Below are positions 47,971 through 58,472 of a stretch of DNA of 64,000 nt, piece after piece. A program made the translations under genes and the position numbers. Position 1 is the stretch's first letter. Each line of letters begins with the position of its first letter. Below the pieces are notes generated by a model. That model searched no databases. It had not been told where the DNA came from and was given only the letters and a program-made list of their open reading frames with translations. Origin of the DNA: Fomitopsis serialis (taxonomy: Eukaryota > Basidiomycota > Agaricomycetes > Polyporales > Fomitopsidaceae); contig NW_025954962.1 of NCBI RefSeq assembly GCF_022376445.1, positions 1,674,001 to 1,738,000 on the forward strand. The letters run 5' to 3'.

Positions 47971-49644
47971 TGACGCGACCGAAAAGAACACAAAAGCCAC
48001 ACAAAAACCCAACCGTGAGGTCGAGCAGTGGTATGCGAGGCCTCTGCGTCTATGAGATGTACGGGGGACTGTACAGTGGTCTAGGTAAGAAGGAGGAGGA
48101 CGGACAAGACTCCGAACGACGTGTGAGAGCTTCGAAGATGTCGAAGACTGTTCGAAGGCGAGGGCTAAGCCTCGAGGGTAGGAAGGAGGGTTTCGACAGA
48201 CGTGTCGAACGAATGGTAACAAGGAAGGCGAGCGACGGCAGGAGAAGAAGTGTAGAGCCTCTCGGGGCAACTACGAGCTGGCGAACGTACTGACGAACTG
48301 GCTGACTGACTGACTGGCTTCGAACGTACTGGCTGACTGGCGAACTTGCTGACTTTCGAACGTACTGACTGGCTGACGAACCTCGCCGGTGCGAGGTGAG
48401 ATTGAGAGGGTAAGGGGGTCTCTGAGATTCGAAGGGAACAAGTCCCAGAGTATATACAGGAAAATACGGTCCGAAGACCAAGAGAGCCAAGAGAAATAAG
48501 AAATGATTAATGAAAGTGATAAGGAAAGCAGCCAATCGGAGAATGTCATAACGCTCGACCCGGATCTACTAACACATGAGAGAATCCAACTCGGCCTTCC
48601 GCAGGTTCCGCATAACGGGCGACCGTCCCCGAACGGCGAAGGTCATAACCGGAGCCGGTGACAGTCCTCGAAGATATGAGACAGCTGCAGTAGTTCGCCT
48701 GACTTACACGAACATGCCGCACCTCGACCCAACTTCCGAAGCGTATGCTGCCCGCTACTACCGCCTCCTAGAGGTCCTCAAGACCGAGGGACTTGTCGAG
48801 CCGCGATACGATGCCAACAGTCCCGGAGAGTGGCTGGCTTGGGCCCACGGAGTCCGTTGGATGATTGTACGTGCCTCCGAACTTAGACTATCGTCCGAAC
48901 CATCGAACCGACCTTCGAACAGCGATTCTTGTTCGAGTCCCGCAGCCGGGCCATCCTGCTAGCGAACGATACGCTTCCTGCTCCTAGGTCGTTCCCCGAG
49001 ATCGACGAGTTGATGTGTTACCTCGACGAGGTCTTTCACCGCGATGGCAACCAGGGGGACATCCTAGGTTCGCCCTACCCTACGATCGCGTGGTCCGAGA
49101 CCTTGGTGCTGCTCGAACAAGTCAACCAGGCCGAGCGTCGTCCTCTCGCGAACCCGCAGTATCAGCGCGAGACGTTGATCCTGTCCGACTTCCGCCAGCT
49201 GCCCGACAACCTCGAGTCCATGGGTCGAGCGATTCACAACATCGCAGTCGACCAGCGCCGCACGCACGGCACCCTCGTCGGGTTGCTCGAAAGCCTGCTC
49301 GAGCGCGTCAACACTGACCGTAGCTTCGACGCCGGTCCGTCTGTTCGTAGGGGTAGGGGTGGTGGTCATGGGTGTGGAGGTCGAGGCCATAGATACGAGA
49401 GTTGCCGAGGCCGTCACTAGTTAGTTTGACCTAGCCGTGTACTTGCCCGTAGTCCTACCAATGTAGTGACTCTTCTAAACCGTGTGACTTCGCCACTAAG
49501 GGTTCCGAACATGGACGCTTGAGCTTCGAACATCGGGCGGTTCCCTCGAACGGACGGATAGCGCGTCGAGCATACGGACTTAGTGTACTGTTGTGTCGAC
49601 CGTAAATGGCGTTTTCGGTGGGTAGGTGAGCTAAGGGCTCATCA
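47971..49644 (-). repeat. 3' LTR (1,674 bp)
   Basis: In element orientation it starts TGATGAGCCC and ends GGTCGCGTCA, giving TG...CA ends. Long for a fungal LTR. It contains a (TGAC/TGGC)n-like tract near 48290-48370 that differs in length between the two copies, a TATA-like TATATAC (minus sense, near 48455), and an antisense spliced open frame. Confidence 0.9.
48714..49420 (+). CDS. Antisense spliced open frame inside the left LTR
   Basis: A plus-strand frame opposite to gag-pol. Exon 1 (48714-48866, MPHLDPTSEAYAARYYRLLE to GVRWMI) joins exon 2 (48923-49420) through a 56-bp intron with GTACGT and ACAG ends, in phase 0, giving 216 residues. An upstream in-frame ATG at 48576 would give 262. 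Exon 2 includes RAILLANDTLPAPRSFPEID, SPYPTIAWSETLVLLEQVNQ, a helical middle, and a Gly/Arg/His-rich tail (RRGRGGGHGCGGRGHRYESC) that could bind RNA. Both exons stay open and the intron is needed to join them. Not recognised as a known family; expression is not shown. Confidence 0.5.
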
Positions 49645-49655
49645 TCTCCCCCTTA
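49645..49655 (-). other. Polypurine tract
   Basis: On the minus strand TAAGGGGGAGA lies directly before the 3' LTR start TGATGAG, the expected position and composition of the plus-strand priming site. Confidence 0.7.
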
Positions 49656-50026
49656 CTGAGATACTGACCGTCCTCGGTCGGCTCGTACACGCCGGCGCTT
49701 GATTTGCGTCCGCGATCATCGAGATACTTCCGCGCCAGGCCGTCCGAAGGTGTCGTCCAATGGCGAGCACTTGAGAAGCGATTAGCGAACGGCAGGACGC
49801 GCTTCGATCACGTTGATCCGAAGAATTAATCCCATTGGACGGGAGGCGAGCGCTTCTTGACCGTTTTGGGATGGTTCTGATGGGGATGATCCCCGCTGTT
49901 TCAGCGCCTCGAATGCGGTAGGTGGACCCACAAAGCTCGAGCACACATATAGCGAGGGGGATCCCAGCCGAACTTCGCTTAATCCCCCGCTTCGCTCGCT
50001 CATCTCCTCCTCTGTCCACTCGTCCC

Positions 50027-51647
50027 ATGTCCGCTTCGTCTGCCTCCGCTCCCGCGCCCGTCCCTGATCCCGCCGGCGCGCCTGCGTCGGACGCCGACTA
50101 CACCGTGGATCCCAAAACCGGCTTCCCCGTCCCGCACGACCCGAAGAGCCCAATGGCTCCGCTCGCCAATTGGGTCGTAGCGCACCTCGTCCCAGAGAAC
50201 CCCGAGGCGATTGAAGAGTGGATCGAGGGCGCGTTCGCTGCCATGGTAAGTCGCGTCCGTCTCGTTTAAGTCTTGTTAACTTAGTGTTCGAAGAATCGGT
50301 ACACTCGCGTGACGAAGGGCGCGACCCTCGCTGCCCGTTACGCGAACGCGTTGGGACGGCTGCTTGTCCTTGCCACTCACGCCAATCCGGAGGCCGCGCG
50401 CCAATGCGCCGAAAACATGCAGTGGCCACTGCTCGACGCCGCCATCGATCACGCGCGCAAGGAGGCCGAAGACCGTCGCCGCTGGGAAGCGAACCAAGCC
50501 CAGCTACTCAAGGAGGCCGAAGAGCGCGAGCGCCGCGAGCGACGGGAGGCGGCCGAGGCCCAACAACGTCAAGAGGCCGTAGAGGCCGAGGAAAATGCAC
50601 GACGCGAGGCCGCCAAGGCCGAAGAACTCGAACGTCGCGAGGCCGCCGAGCTCGAGGAGGCCGCCGAGGCGCACAAGCGCGAGGCTGACCGCCAGCGTCG
50701 CGAGGAGAAGACCTTGCCACGACGTGGCCGGTCTGGTGCTCGGGGAAAAGGTAAATCACGTGCTCAGTCCCCCACCGCCTCTGACGTCTCGACTGTCCGC
50801 GCCGAATCGCCGGAGGTCGAGATCGTCTCCGAGCCCAAGGGCTCGAAGAAAAACAAGAAGCGCAAGGCCCCGGCTGACGGTTCGGCGCCCGACGTCACGG
50901 ACCCGGCCGTCCGCAAGCTCGTCACTCGCGCGACTACGGTCCGCGACAGGACGATGGCGGTAAGTGCCCACCTCCTGTGTTCGCCGTTTCTACTAACCGT
51001 TCGTGCCTTAGTGCGACCGCTGCGCCGCGGGCTACGCTACTCCGAAGGAGTGCGTTTTCGAAGCTGACGCGGTCGCATGCAATCAGTGCTTGCACGACCA
51101 GCAGGGGTGCTATTGGGGCGCCGCCACCTGGCGGCACTCGTAAGGCCGCCGTGCCGGTAAGTCCCTTCCTATCTTCGAAGACCCTTTCGTTCGTAGCTGA
51201 CATCTTCCGTTTCGTAGGCAAGGGCGTCGACGCCGAGGAGCCTGCAGCCCCCGCGCCTCCGGCTCCTGTCACGGTCCGGCTGGGCCTATGGCCTTCTCGC
51301 GTCGCGCATGCCCCTCCATCCTCGTGCCGCCGCGGCCTTGCACGCCGCGCAGACGCAGACCCGCCGATCGACATCTCGGCGATCCTCCAGGCGCAGTGCG
51401 CCCCGGTCCGCTCGCTCGCCGAGGCCCGTGCCGCCTTGACGCGACCACCGAGCGCGTCGGCAACGTCGAGGCGTCGCTGAACCTGATGGGTCTCGAGCTC
51501 GCGGTGCTCGAGGGCCTCCAGGAGTACTACAGCCGTCGCGTCGACGAGCTGTACGTCGAGTCCACCGGTTGCGCGTGGCGCGTTCGATCCGCCTGCGCTG
51601 GTCCTCGGCGGGCCTTCGAAGGGAAGGTCGAAGTAGTTCGTTCGTAG
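50027..51647 (+). CDS. Antisense intron-containing gene between pol and the 3' LTR
   Basis: A plus-strand gene in the segment between the end of pol and the polypurine tract. Exon 1 (50027-50245, MSASSASAPAPVPDPAGAPA to EEWIEGAFAAM) and exon 2 (from 50285, CSKNRYTRVTKGATLAARYA) are joined by a 39-bp intron. Exon 2 carries a long charged coiled coil (KEAEERERRERREAAEAQQR and similar), then a basic nuclear-signal-like KGSKKNKKRKAP. After another intron comes CDRCAAGYATPKEC with ACNQCLHDQQGCYW, spaced C-x2-C-x10-C-x8-C-x2-C-x6-C like a zinc cluster. A frame slip near 51110 and a final exon (DATTERVGNVEASLNLMGLE) ending at 51647 make the 3' half less certain. No known family. Confidence 0.5.
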
Positions 51648-51849
51648 TATCTCCCGTCGTGTTCGTAGTCCGTAGATGTGTTCGTGGCCTGATTGTGTCT
51701 CGCGTGTGCTGCTGATTGTAACGTCTCTCCTCTCGCTTGTATAATGAATCTGTCTGTCTGTGTGCGGTGTTGCGAATGAAGTGTGTGCAGAAATGGCTAA
51801 TCAATTAAGATAAATAGAATTGATTGGGTATCTAGGCAGTTCTTGAGGC

Positions 51850-53343
51850 TCATTCTTCGTCTTCTGAAGCTGAAGACTCGTCGTCTAGCTCGTCGGGTAT
51901 GTCGGACGCCTCTGGCTCGTCGTCCCCTAGAGTGTCTGACTCCTCCATTTCACGCAACGTTCGAAGGGTACGTCCAGGTGTTCGAGCGAAATCGTGATCG
52001 ACCTTCGAGCAAGGTAGGGAATGACTCGAAACGCGGCAATAGGTCTATCGAGGACTGTGCCATCTAGTTCAGCAATGATGTAGGCACCTCCTCGGTTTCG
52101 AGATACGACGACCATAGGTCCTTGGTACCGTGGCGCATCTTCCGGTTCAAGGCTTTCTCTATCGCTGTGTTTCGCACGAGGACTAAGTCCCCACGCTGGA
52201 AGTCAAAGTCTTCGATCGTGTACTGGTGCTCTCGTTCGAAGCGTCGGGCAGCCTCACGTCTCGCTTCGTAGACCTTCGAATAGATCTTCGAAAGGTCCTC
52301 CGACCGTTTCTGAAGTGCTACAGCGCGTCGTGCAATCAAGTCGGTAGTGTCGAGTGCTGTCTCAGGTGGTGGGACAAGGTACGTTGCTTCGATAACGTCG
52401 AGAGGCAGTATCGGGTGCGTGCCTGTCGCTGCAAAGTATGGCGAACATCCCATTCTTCGACGAGTTGTTACGCGTTCGGACCATAGTACTGAATGGAAGA
52501 CCTGTGACCAGCGCGACTGATCTCCGTCTGCTGCCTTAAACAACGCTTGTCTCATGTCGAAGTGCGAACGTTCGACGATACCGTTCGCTCGCGAGTTGTA
52601 GCCACTGATCCTGATATGGTTGATGTGATACTTCTTCGAGAGGTACTCGAGCGCCTTGACCCAGGGTGCGCCGTTGTCGGAGACTAGTTCAACAAGCGTG
52701 CCCCAGCGACAGACAATGTCTTGATATAGCCATTCGCCAAGGGTCTGAGCTGTCTCTCTTCGAAGCATTCGGGCTTCGGGTACGTGATCGAAGAACAGCG
52801 CGCTTGCGCTATGAGCTTGTAGCCTCCCGAAACAGGCATGAACATCGTGTCGCAGAACGCCTTCATAAATAGTCCGGCTGGCATCGCGACCGTCGGTGGG
52901 ATGAGGATCTGTCGTAACTGACGCTTCTGACATAGGTCGCACGTTCGAACATACCAGCCTACGTCGGACTTGTGATCGGGCCACCAGAAGCGTTCGGAGA
53001 CTGCTACGATCGTTGCGTGGATTCCGCGGTGTCCGATCCTATCGTGGCTCTCGCGTAATGTTCGAAGCCTTCGCTCGGGTGGTAGGACAACCTTATGCGC
53101 GCCTTGACCATTTCGTCTCCAGAGTCGATCCCCGGTGACGAAGAACTGCGTCGCGTACTTGTAGAACGCCTCGAACGCTCGTTGCGAAAGTCCGTCTGGC
53201 TTCGAAAGCGTCATCAGGAAATGCTTAACTTGCTCGACACGTGCGTCTAGCTTTCGAGCTTTGTCCGAACGTGGTACTATCGCGTAGTCGTCGTCATCCT
53301 CCCCCTTACTGAAATCTTGACCGTCCTCGGTCAACACGAGCAC
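51850..53343 (-). CDS. Pol: integrase region of the LTR element (frameshifted)
   Basis: Inserts the cDNA copy. The zinc-binding N-terminus is seen as HDRIGHRGIHATIVAVSERF then YVRTCDLCQKRQLR (HHCC type). The catalytic core has a first Asp in AFCDTMFMPVSGGYKLIAQA, a second in VELVSDNGAPWVKALEYL, and the Glu in YNSRANGIVERSHFDMRQAL, giving DDE. The C-terminal part (QRGDLVLVRNTAIEKALNRK) continues in another frame as VVVSRNRGGAYIIAELDGTV and IAAFRVIPYLARR, ending acidic at 51850. At least two one-base losses interrupt it. Confidence 0.8.
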
Positions 53344-53382
53344 CGCAACGTCGAAGGGGGGAGAGGGTGGGATAAGGCTGTA

Positions 53383-55156
53383 TCATGTGCACGAACGAGT
53401 ACATGTTGTCGATCCAGTCTTCGAACGCGTCGTCTTCGTCGATTGGGTCGTCGCCTGGTTGCGTCGTTCTTCGGGACAGTCCATCCGGTCCGTGCGAGTC
53501 CCGGGCACATGCACGAGAGTGAAGTGAAACGTGAGAATTGAGACAATCCAGCGATTAATGCTCGCGCTCGGTGCGATGTCAGGATTAGCGAGCATGCCCT
53601 TGATGTAGCGAGCGTCGACTTCCACGATTAGGTTTCGAATCCCGATGACATACATTCGAAGCGCTCGAAGAGCGCGGAACAGTCCATAGATTTCAAGCTT
53701 TGGTTGCGAGAATCGACGTTCACGGTCGTTGAGCGTGATTGACCCGAATCGGCTGTAGTACCTGCGCTTGGCGTCCTCCTCGTCGCACTGGCATAGGAGG
53801 AATCCGACTGCAATGAAGGACGTGTCGACGGCCAGAATAACAGGTGCCGTCGAGTCGTAATTGATCGAACGAAGTGCTGGGCTTTCGAGCAAGGCCTGCT
53901 TCAAGTCGTCCTGAGCCTGCTGTTGTGCGGGGCCCCATTCGAAGGGCATATCCTTCCTTGTTAGACGGACGAGCGCGTCGGCCCGGTGCGCGAAGTTCTT
54001 GATAAATATCCTGCACACTCCGATCGTGCCGAGAAACGCTCGAACATCGGACAAGGTCTGACAGGCGCCCCAGTTTCGGATGGTCGCAACTCGAGATTCG
54101 TCAGGAGGCGTCCCTGAGGCGTGCAGCGGTGGCCAATGACCATGATTTCTCGAGCTATCAGCACACTCTTGACTCCCGAAAACGTTCCACCAGCGTAGCG
54201 CATTCGAGTGACGATCCGGTTAAGGTTCTGGAATGTTCCCAGACGAACCTTCGAATGCCAGGATTCTGCGGGATGACTTCGCCACCGTAGTCGCTAGCCG
54301 GACCTTTGAGCGGAACGTCGTCGATGTAGGGTACAGTGTGTTCGGGAGTTTCGGGCTGAAGTATATAGGTTACGTCGTCGTGGAAGATGGGTACTGCATT
54401 TGTCCACCCCATAGGAAGCGTAGTAAGTCGCATGGCTCCGTACGGTGTCTGGAACGTAGTGAGATCTCTCGAACTTTCGGCGATATAGCGTTCGTCGTAG
54501 CCGACATAGAGGTCTAGCATCCCTCCGCACGTTCGTCCTCCGAACTGTTCGGCGAGATGTTCGGGAGTCGGCGGGACACCAGAGTGTTGGATCGTGACTG
54601 CGTTGAGAGGCTCGAGACTGTGAACAATCCGCAAGGACTTGCCATCCTTCTTAACAACACAAAACCATCGCGAACGGTACGACGAGTTCGAAGGTTCGTA
54701 GACTCCGGAGTCAATCTTGCGACGAATCATCGAGCAGACCTCCTTGTACAGACCAGGAGGGATAGGGATGTTCTTCTGGACCCAGGGCGTGTGCGGGATC
54801 ACAGGAAAGTCTATGGGTGGGAAATATTCGGACTTGAAGTTGCCACGTTCGTTGTCTGACCACGCGAACGCGTCGTTGTTCGTAGCCATGAAGTGGTGAA
54901 GTAGATCGCGTTCGGCGGGTTGTAACAGATCATCGTCGTGCAGCTTATCCGAGACAGCTGCCCTTTCGGCCGTGTAGCGACCTTCGGGCTTGAAAGGAGG
55001 TGGGTTGGGGTTGAGTTCACGCATCGTAGAGAGCGGATCTCCCTTGATGTCGCGAACGATACGAAACTGTTCGGGGACGGACCCGAGAACAGGTCTCGTC
55101 TTGAGTGCGACCGGCTTGTACTTCTTCTTCGATTTTGCCTGTGCGAATGTGGACAC
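53383..55156 (-). CDS. Pol: reverse transcriptase and RNase H region (frameshifted)
   Basis: Copies element RNA into DNA. RT motifs: PWVQKNIPIPPGLYKEVCSM, SSYRSRWFCVVKKDGKSLRI, LDLYVGYDERYIAES (first catalytic Asp region), FQTPYGAMRLTTLPMGWTNA, and the catalytic YIDD in HTVPYIDDVPLKGP. The thumb and RNase H parts follow as RTPSDVRAFLG-type (MSDVRAFLGTIGVCRIFIKN), ADALVRLTRKDMPFEWG, and PVILAVDTSFIAVGFLLCQC with downstream QPKLEIYGLFRALRALRMYV. The frame slips near 54232 (a T run), again near 54060, and near the RNase H end, each by one missing base. Confidence 0.85.
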
Positions 55157-55502
55157 ATCAGGAGCATCCTCGGACGAGTCGGTACTGTCGTGGGTATGGC
55201 CGGTGCGGGTATACGTAGGTAGTCGGTCGAACGAGAGAATGTGTTCGGAGAAGTGGTCGAAGATGTATGCGTGTTCGAAGGTTTCGAATTGTATGACGGG
55301 GTATGCTGAGTCGGTCTCGTAGCCTCGGTGGCTGTCCTGACTTCATCGAAAACAAAACTGGAATAGGTATGTGGAACGGAGAGATACGTAGCCGCGAGAA
55401 CTGGGTCTTCGAGAGATGATATGTTGGCATAGGCAGAAATGGACGGGGTATCGTTTTCGAAGTCGATCACAAGCGCGACTTGCTCGTCATCGTCGGCTTG
55501 AA

Positions 55503-56254
55503 CTACGTGTTCAAAAGTCCCGACTGCCTCTTCTGAAAAACCTCTTGGAACTTCGGACGTCCTCGAGGCATCGTAGGTACCGTGATCTGTTCGGACGTGT
55601 TCGGGCACAACAGGGTGATGGTTTGATTCTCGTCGGCGAAGTTCTTCACCAGGCTCTCAGTGATGACGTCGAATGGTCGACCTAGCAGTACGTCGTACGA
55701 CGCGCGCTTGATGACGTGGATCTGGAGATACAAGGTGATCGGGCCGACTTGACATGGTACGTTTCGAACAAGGCCGAGCGACGGTCGACTCCACCGTTCG
55801 CGGATTGCATGCTGAGGACGATGGTCGGGTCGAACGATAAACCGAGATGATAGCACAGTGCTTCCGACATGCAGATGACCTGAGAACCGGGATCGAGAAT
55901 GCAGGCTACCTTCTCCTTACGATCGATCGTGAGGTCGATCGTTCGAAGCGAATGGGACTCAGCCGCGACAGTGAGTTCGCTAGGTATCGCGCCTCGAGGC
56001 AACACCCTCAGGTACGTCTCGTACGAGTCTGGGATGATGGTGCGTCTGGGTCGAGCTCGTTGTCGTGGCAGTCTACTAACGCGGGTCGTGTGTCGGAAGT
56101 TCTTCGAACGCAGCCATGTTCGTCGAGGTCGGGTTCGAGTCATGCGTCACTCTTCGGGGCGTCACGCTTCGCGATAGCGGTTCGAAGCTCGGGCGAGATG
56201 CTCAGCAACTCCTCGATGGTCAGCGGGACCGTTGGCGTGCTCATGGACGCTTGA
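55503..56254 (-). CDS. Pol: aspartic protease region (frameshifted)
   Basis: Processes the polyprotein. The active-site segment reads VACILDPGSQVICMSEALCY, so the usual D-(S/T)-G is D-P-G-S here, a form I believe also occurs in other fungal elements. Upstream is TVPLTIEELLSISPE-like sequence that links gag to pol. Downstream, LVRNVPCQVGPITLYLQIHV and YDVLLGRPFDVITES are typical retropepsin flaps and ends (LLGRPF). One base is missing between GGVDR and SLGLVRN. Confidence 0.7.
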
Positions 56255-56702
56255 AGACGGACTCGGCCAGCTGGGCCTGAACTACAGGTGCAAGATTCGT
56301 ATACGAGCCGTCCCGGTTCTTAAACTTCGTAGGCGCTGCTCCGAAGTTTCGGGTCGTCGGCGGTGCATAGGTCGCGTCCGACATTTGCGAAGGGATGGAT
56401 CGGACTCTCCTTGTCGGGCACTGACTGCGCTGGTGGCGCCGAGGCCTGGACGCTCGGCCTAGATCTGCAGGTGGCGTCGGAGCTCTCGGTGGCGGACCTG
56501 CACGCTCTGCACTCTTCGAACGCGTGGTTGGGGTCTCGATCGGTGCTGCTTGCTGACTCGACACAGGCGGCGAAGCGAAGCGCACGGTACGCTCCTTCGA
56601 AGAGCCTCGGGAGTCCGGAGCTCGTGACTTATCGGTGGGCAAGTTCGCAGGACGGGCCGTGGAACGCTGCGGCCTCTTGTCAATCATGACGCCGTCGAAC
56701 AC

Positions 56703-57889
56703 GTGCTTCTTCCGCTGTCCTGGGCGTAGACCTCCGTAATATGTGACAACTGGTCTCGCATACGTTCGAGGGTCTCGCCAATGTCTAAGGCGTACGTCGC
56801 AGTCGGTGGGGTCTCGATCGCTTCGTAGAGTAGCTGGGAGGTAGTCGAACCTTGGGTGGCACCGCCCGAACCGTTCGAAGTGTTCGCGTTAAGTCCGACC
56901 TTGCCGGTGCGGCGCGCGTACTCATAGATGGCGTCGCGGAGGGTCTCGCCCTCTCTCCTGCTCATGAATCGACCGTCGAACGACACGACCTTGCCGTCTG
57001 GGTTCCTCCGGCACAAGCCCTTCTTGGCGTCGTCTTCGAACATTTCGCAGTCGTTGATGCGACAGCCCGAACGACCGCAGTAGAAGCAGTGAGGGCCGTC
57101 TCTACCGCCTGGTGGTCCGGGGGACCGACTCCTAAACTGCTGAGCCTCGAGAGTCTTGATCAGCGTCTGCAAGACTGGTAGGAGGTCTTCGTTCTTAACG
57201 CCGGACGAATTAGATGGTGCGACGTTCGAAGGACCTGAGGGGACGTTCGAAGATTGGACTATGACTTGCTGAAACGTCGAAGCGGGGGTAGGGCCGTCTA
57301 GGACCCATTGAGCGGCGATGTAGATCTGCGCGAAGGTCCATGGCTTGCGTCTCGAGTGGTCGGGTTCTTCATGAACAAGCGTTGTTCGATCGGTCCCCAA
57401 AGCGCTGGGGGAAAGCCTTGCTGGAACCTTCGATCTTGTTCGAGCGTCGAGAGGGAACCCTGAGCGATGAGGTACTCGAGATCATGTAGAAATCACGATA
57501 ATAAGCGGCGAGGTCGAGCGCGTTGCTCAGGCCAAGCCTCTGACGTTCCTGGACCACCTTGTCGAGGTCGTCCGTCGAATACTTGTGTTGATCGTCGGCA
57601 CCCGGGTAGAGTGTTCGAAGAGCTGTCTTAACTCGTCGTACGTCTTCGTAGCATCCTTGTACGTCGGCTGCATCGTCCACAGGTCCGAGACCCGTATCGG
57701 CGGGTACCGAACGGCCCATGACTTCTTGTCCGCATTGGTGGTGATCCCGCATCGCGTGAAGTGGGTCTCGAGGTCCTGGAAGAAGCGGTTGAACGCGAAG
57801 GGCTCTGACTCATCAAAGACCGGCGCAGTCGAGTGACCGCGGGCAGGCATGGAAGCCGCCTTCGAAGCTTGTGCTGCTGCTTCGGACAT
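56703..57889 (-). CDS. Gag of the LTR element (frameshifted)
   Basis: Capsid-nucleocapsid protein. It starts MSEAAAQASKAASMPARG. Capsid-like sequence: FNRFFQDLETHFTRCGITTN, SDLWTMQPTYKDATKTYDEL, then in shifted frames ALRTLYPGADDQHKYSTDDL, YYRDFYMIS, LIAQGSLSTLEQDRRFQQGF and WTFAQIYIAAQWVLDGP. The zinc knuckle is CFYCGRSGCRINDC, C-x2-C-x4-C-x4-C, with Cys where a His is usual. At least three single-base losses break the frame. A 580-bp leader to the primer-binding site has another frame that may be 5' UTR or an N-terminal extension. Confidence 0.75.
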
Positions 57890-58446
57890 GTTCGTATCGG
57901 TGTTCGGAGGGTTCGAAGGATTTGGTGGATCGTTCGAAGGGTTTTGGTTGTCGCTGGTCGAAGTCCTTCGCGGCTCGGACGACTCTGGTCCTGGAGGGGC
58001 TAACGACGCTCGCGACGAGTGGGTAAAGGTAGACGTGAGGTGGTGGCTCCACTACGCGTCGTGATCGGCGTGGCTGAACTGAGGTCCTCTCCTTCGAGAG
58101 GTGGCGACGGCGTTAGGGACGGTAGAGGAGAGCCAAAGACTCGAGACTCTAGGTCGTCTGAGAGCGAAAGTCTTCGAGCACGTCCGGGATGAGATGGAGA
58201 TGGAGTAGTAGGTACTTGGTCTCGAACGGAGCGTTCCTGATCGTCGTGATCGGGGACAAGCTCGACGTGTTCGGACGAAGAGGGGATAGTCGAAGGTCCT
58301 GGTAGAGGGTTGCTATGCCTGCGAAAGGCGGCGGCGGATCCGGGACCTAGACGACTGTCGATAGCGAGTGCGAGAAGAGGACTTTCGTAGTCTCGGTAGT
58401 CTTCAGGGTTGACGTCGAAGTTCCGACGCGGCGGAATCTTGCTCTA

Positions 58447-58469
58447 TATCCCCCTCGCGGTGGGCTCCA
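58447..58469 (-). other. Primer-binding site of the LTR element
   Basis: On the minus strand, three bases after the 5' LTR end, the sequence reads TGGAGCCCACCGCGAGGG. The leading TGG complements a tRNA CCA end. Which tRNA cannot be told without a tRNA set for this genome. Confidence 0.6.
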
Positions 58470-58472
58470 AGA

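Noticed and set aside
48923..48950. tRNA T-loop-like string (GTTCGAGTCCCGC) in both LTRs
   Set aside because: No acceptor or anticodon stem can be drawn around it, and it is explained as part of the antisense LTR coding exon (FLFESRSR).
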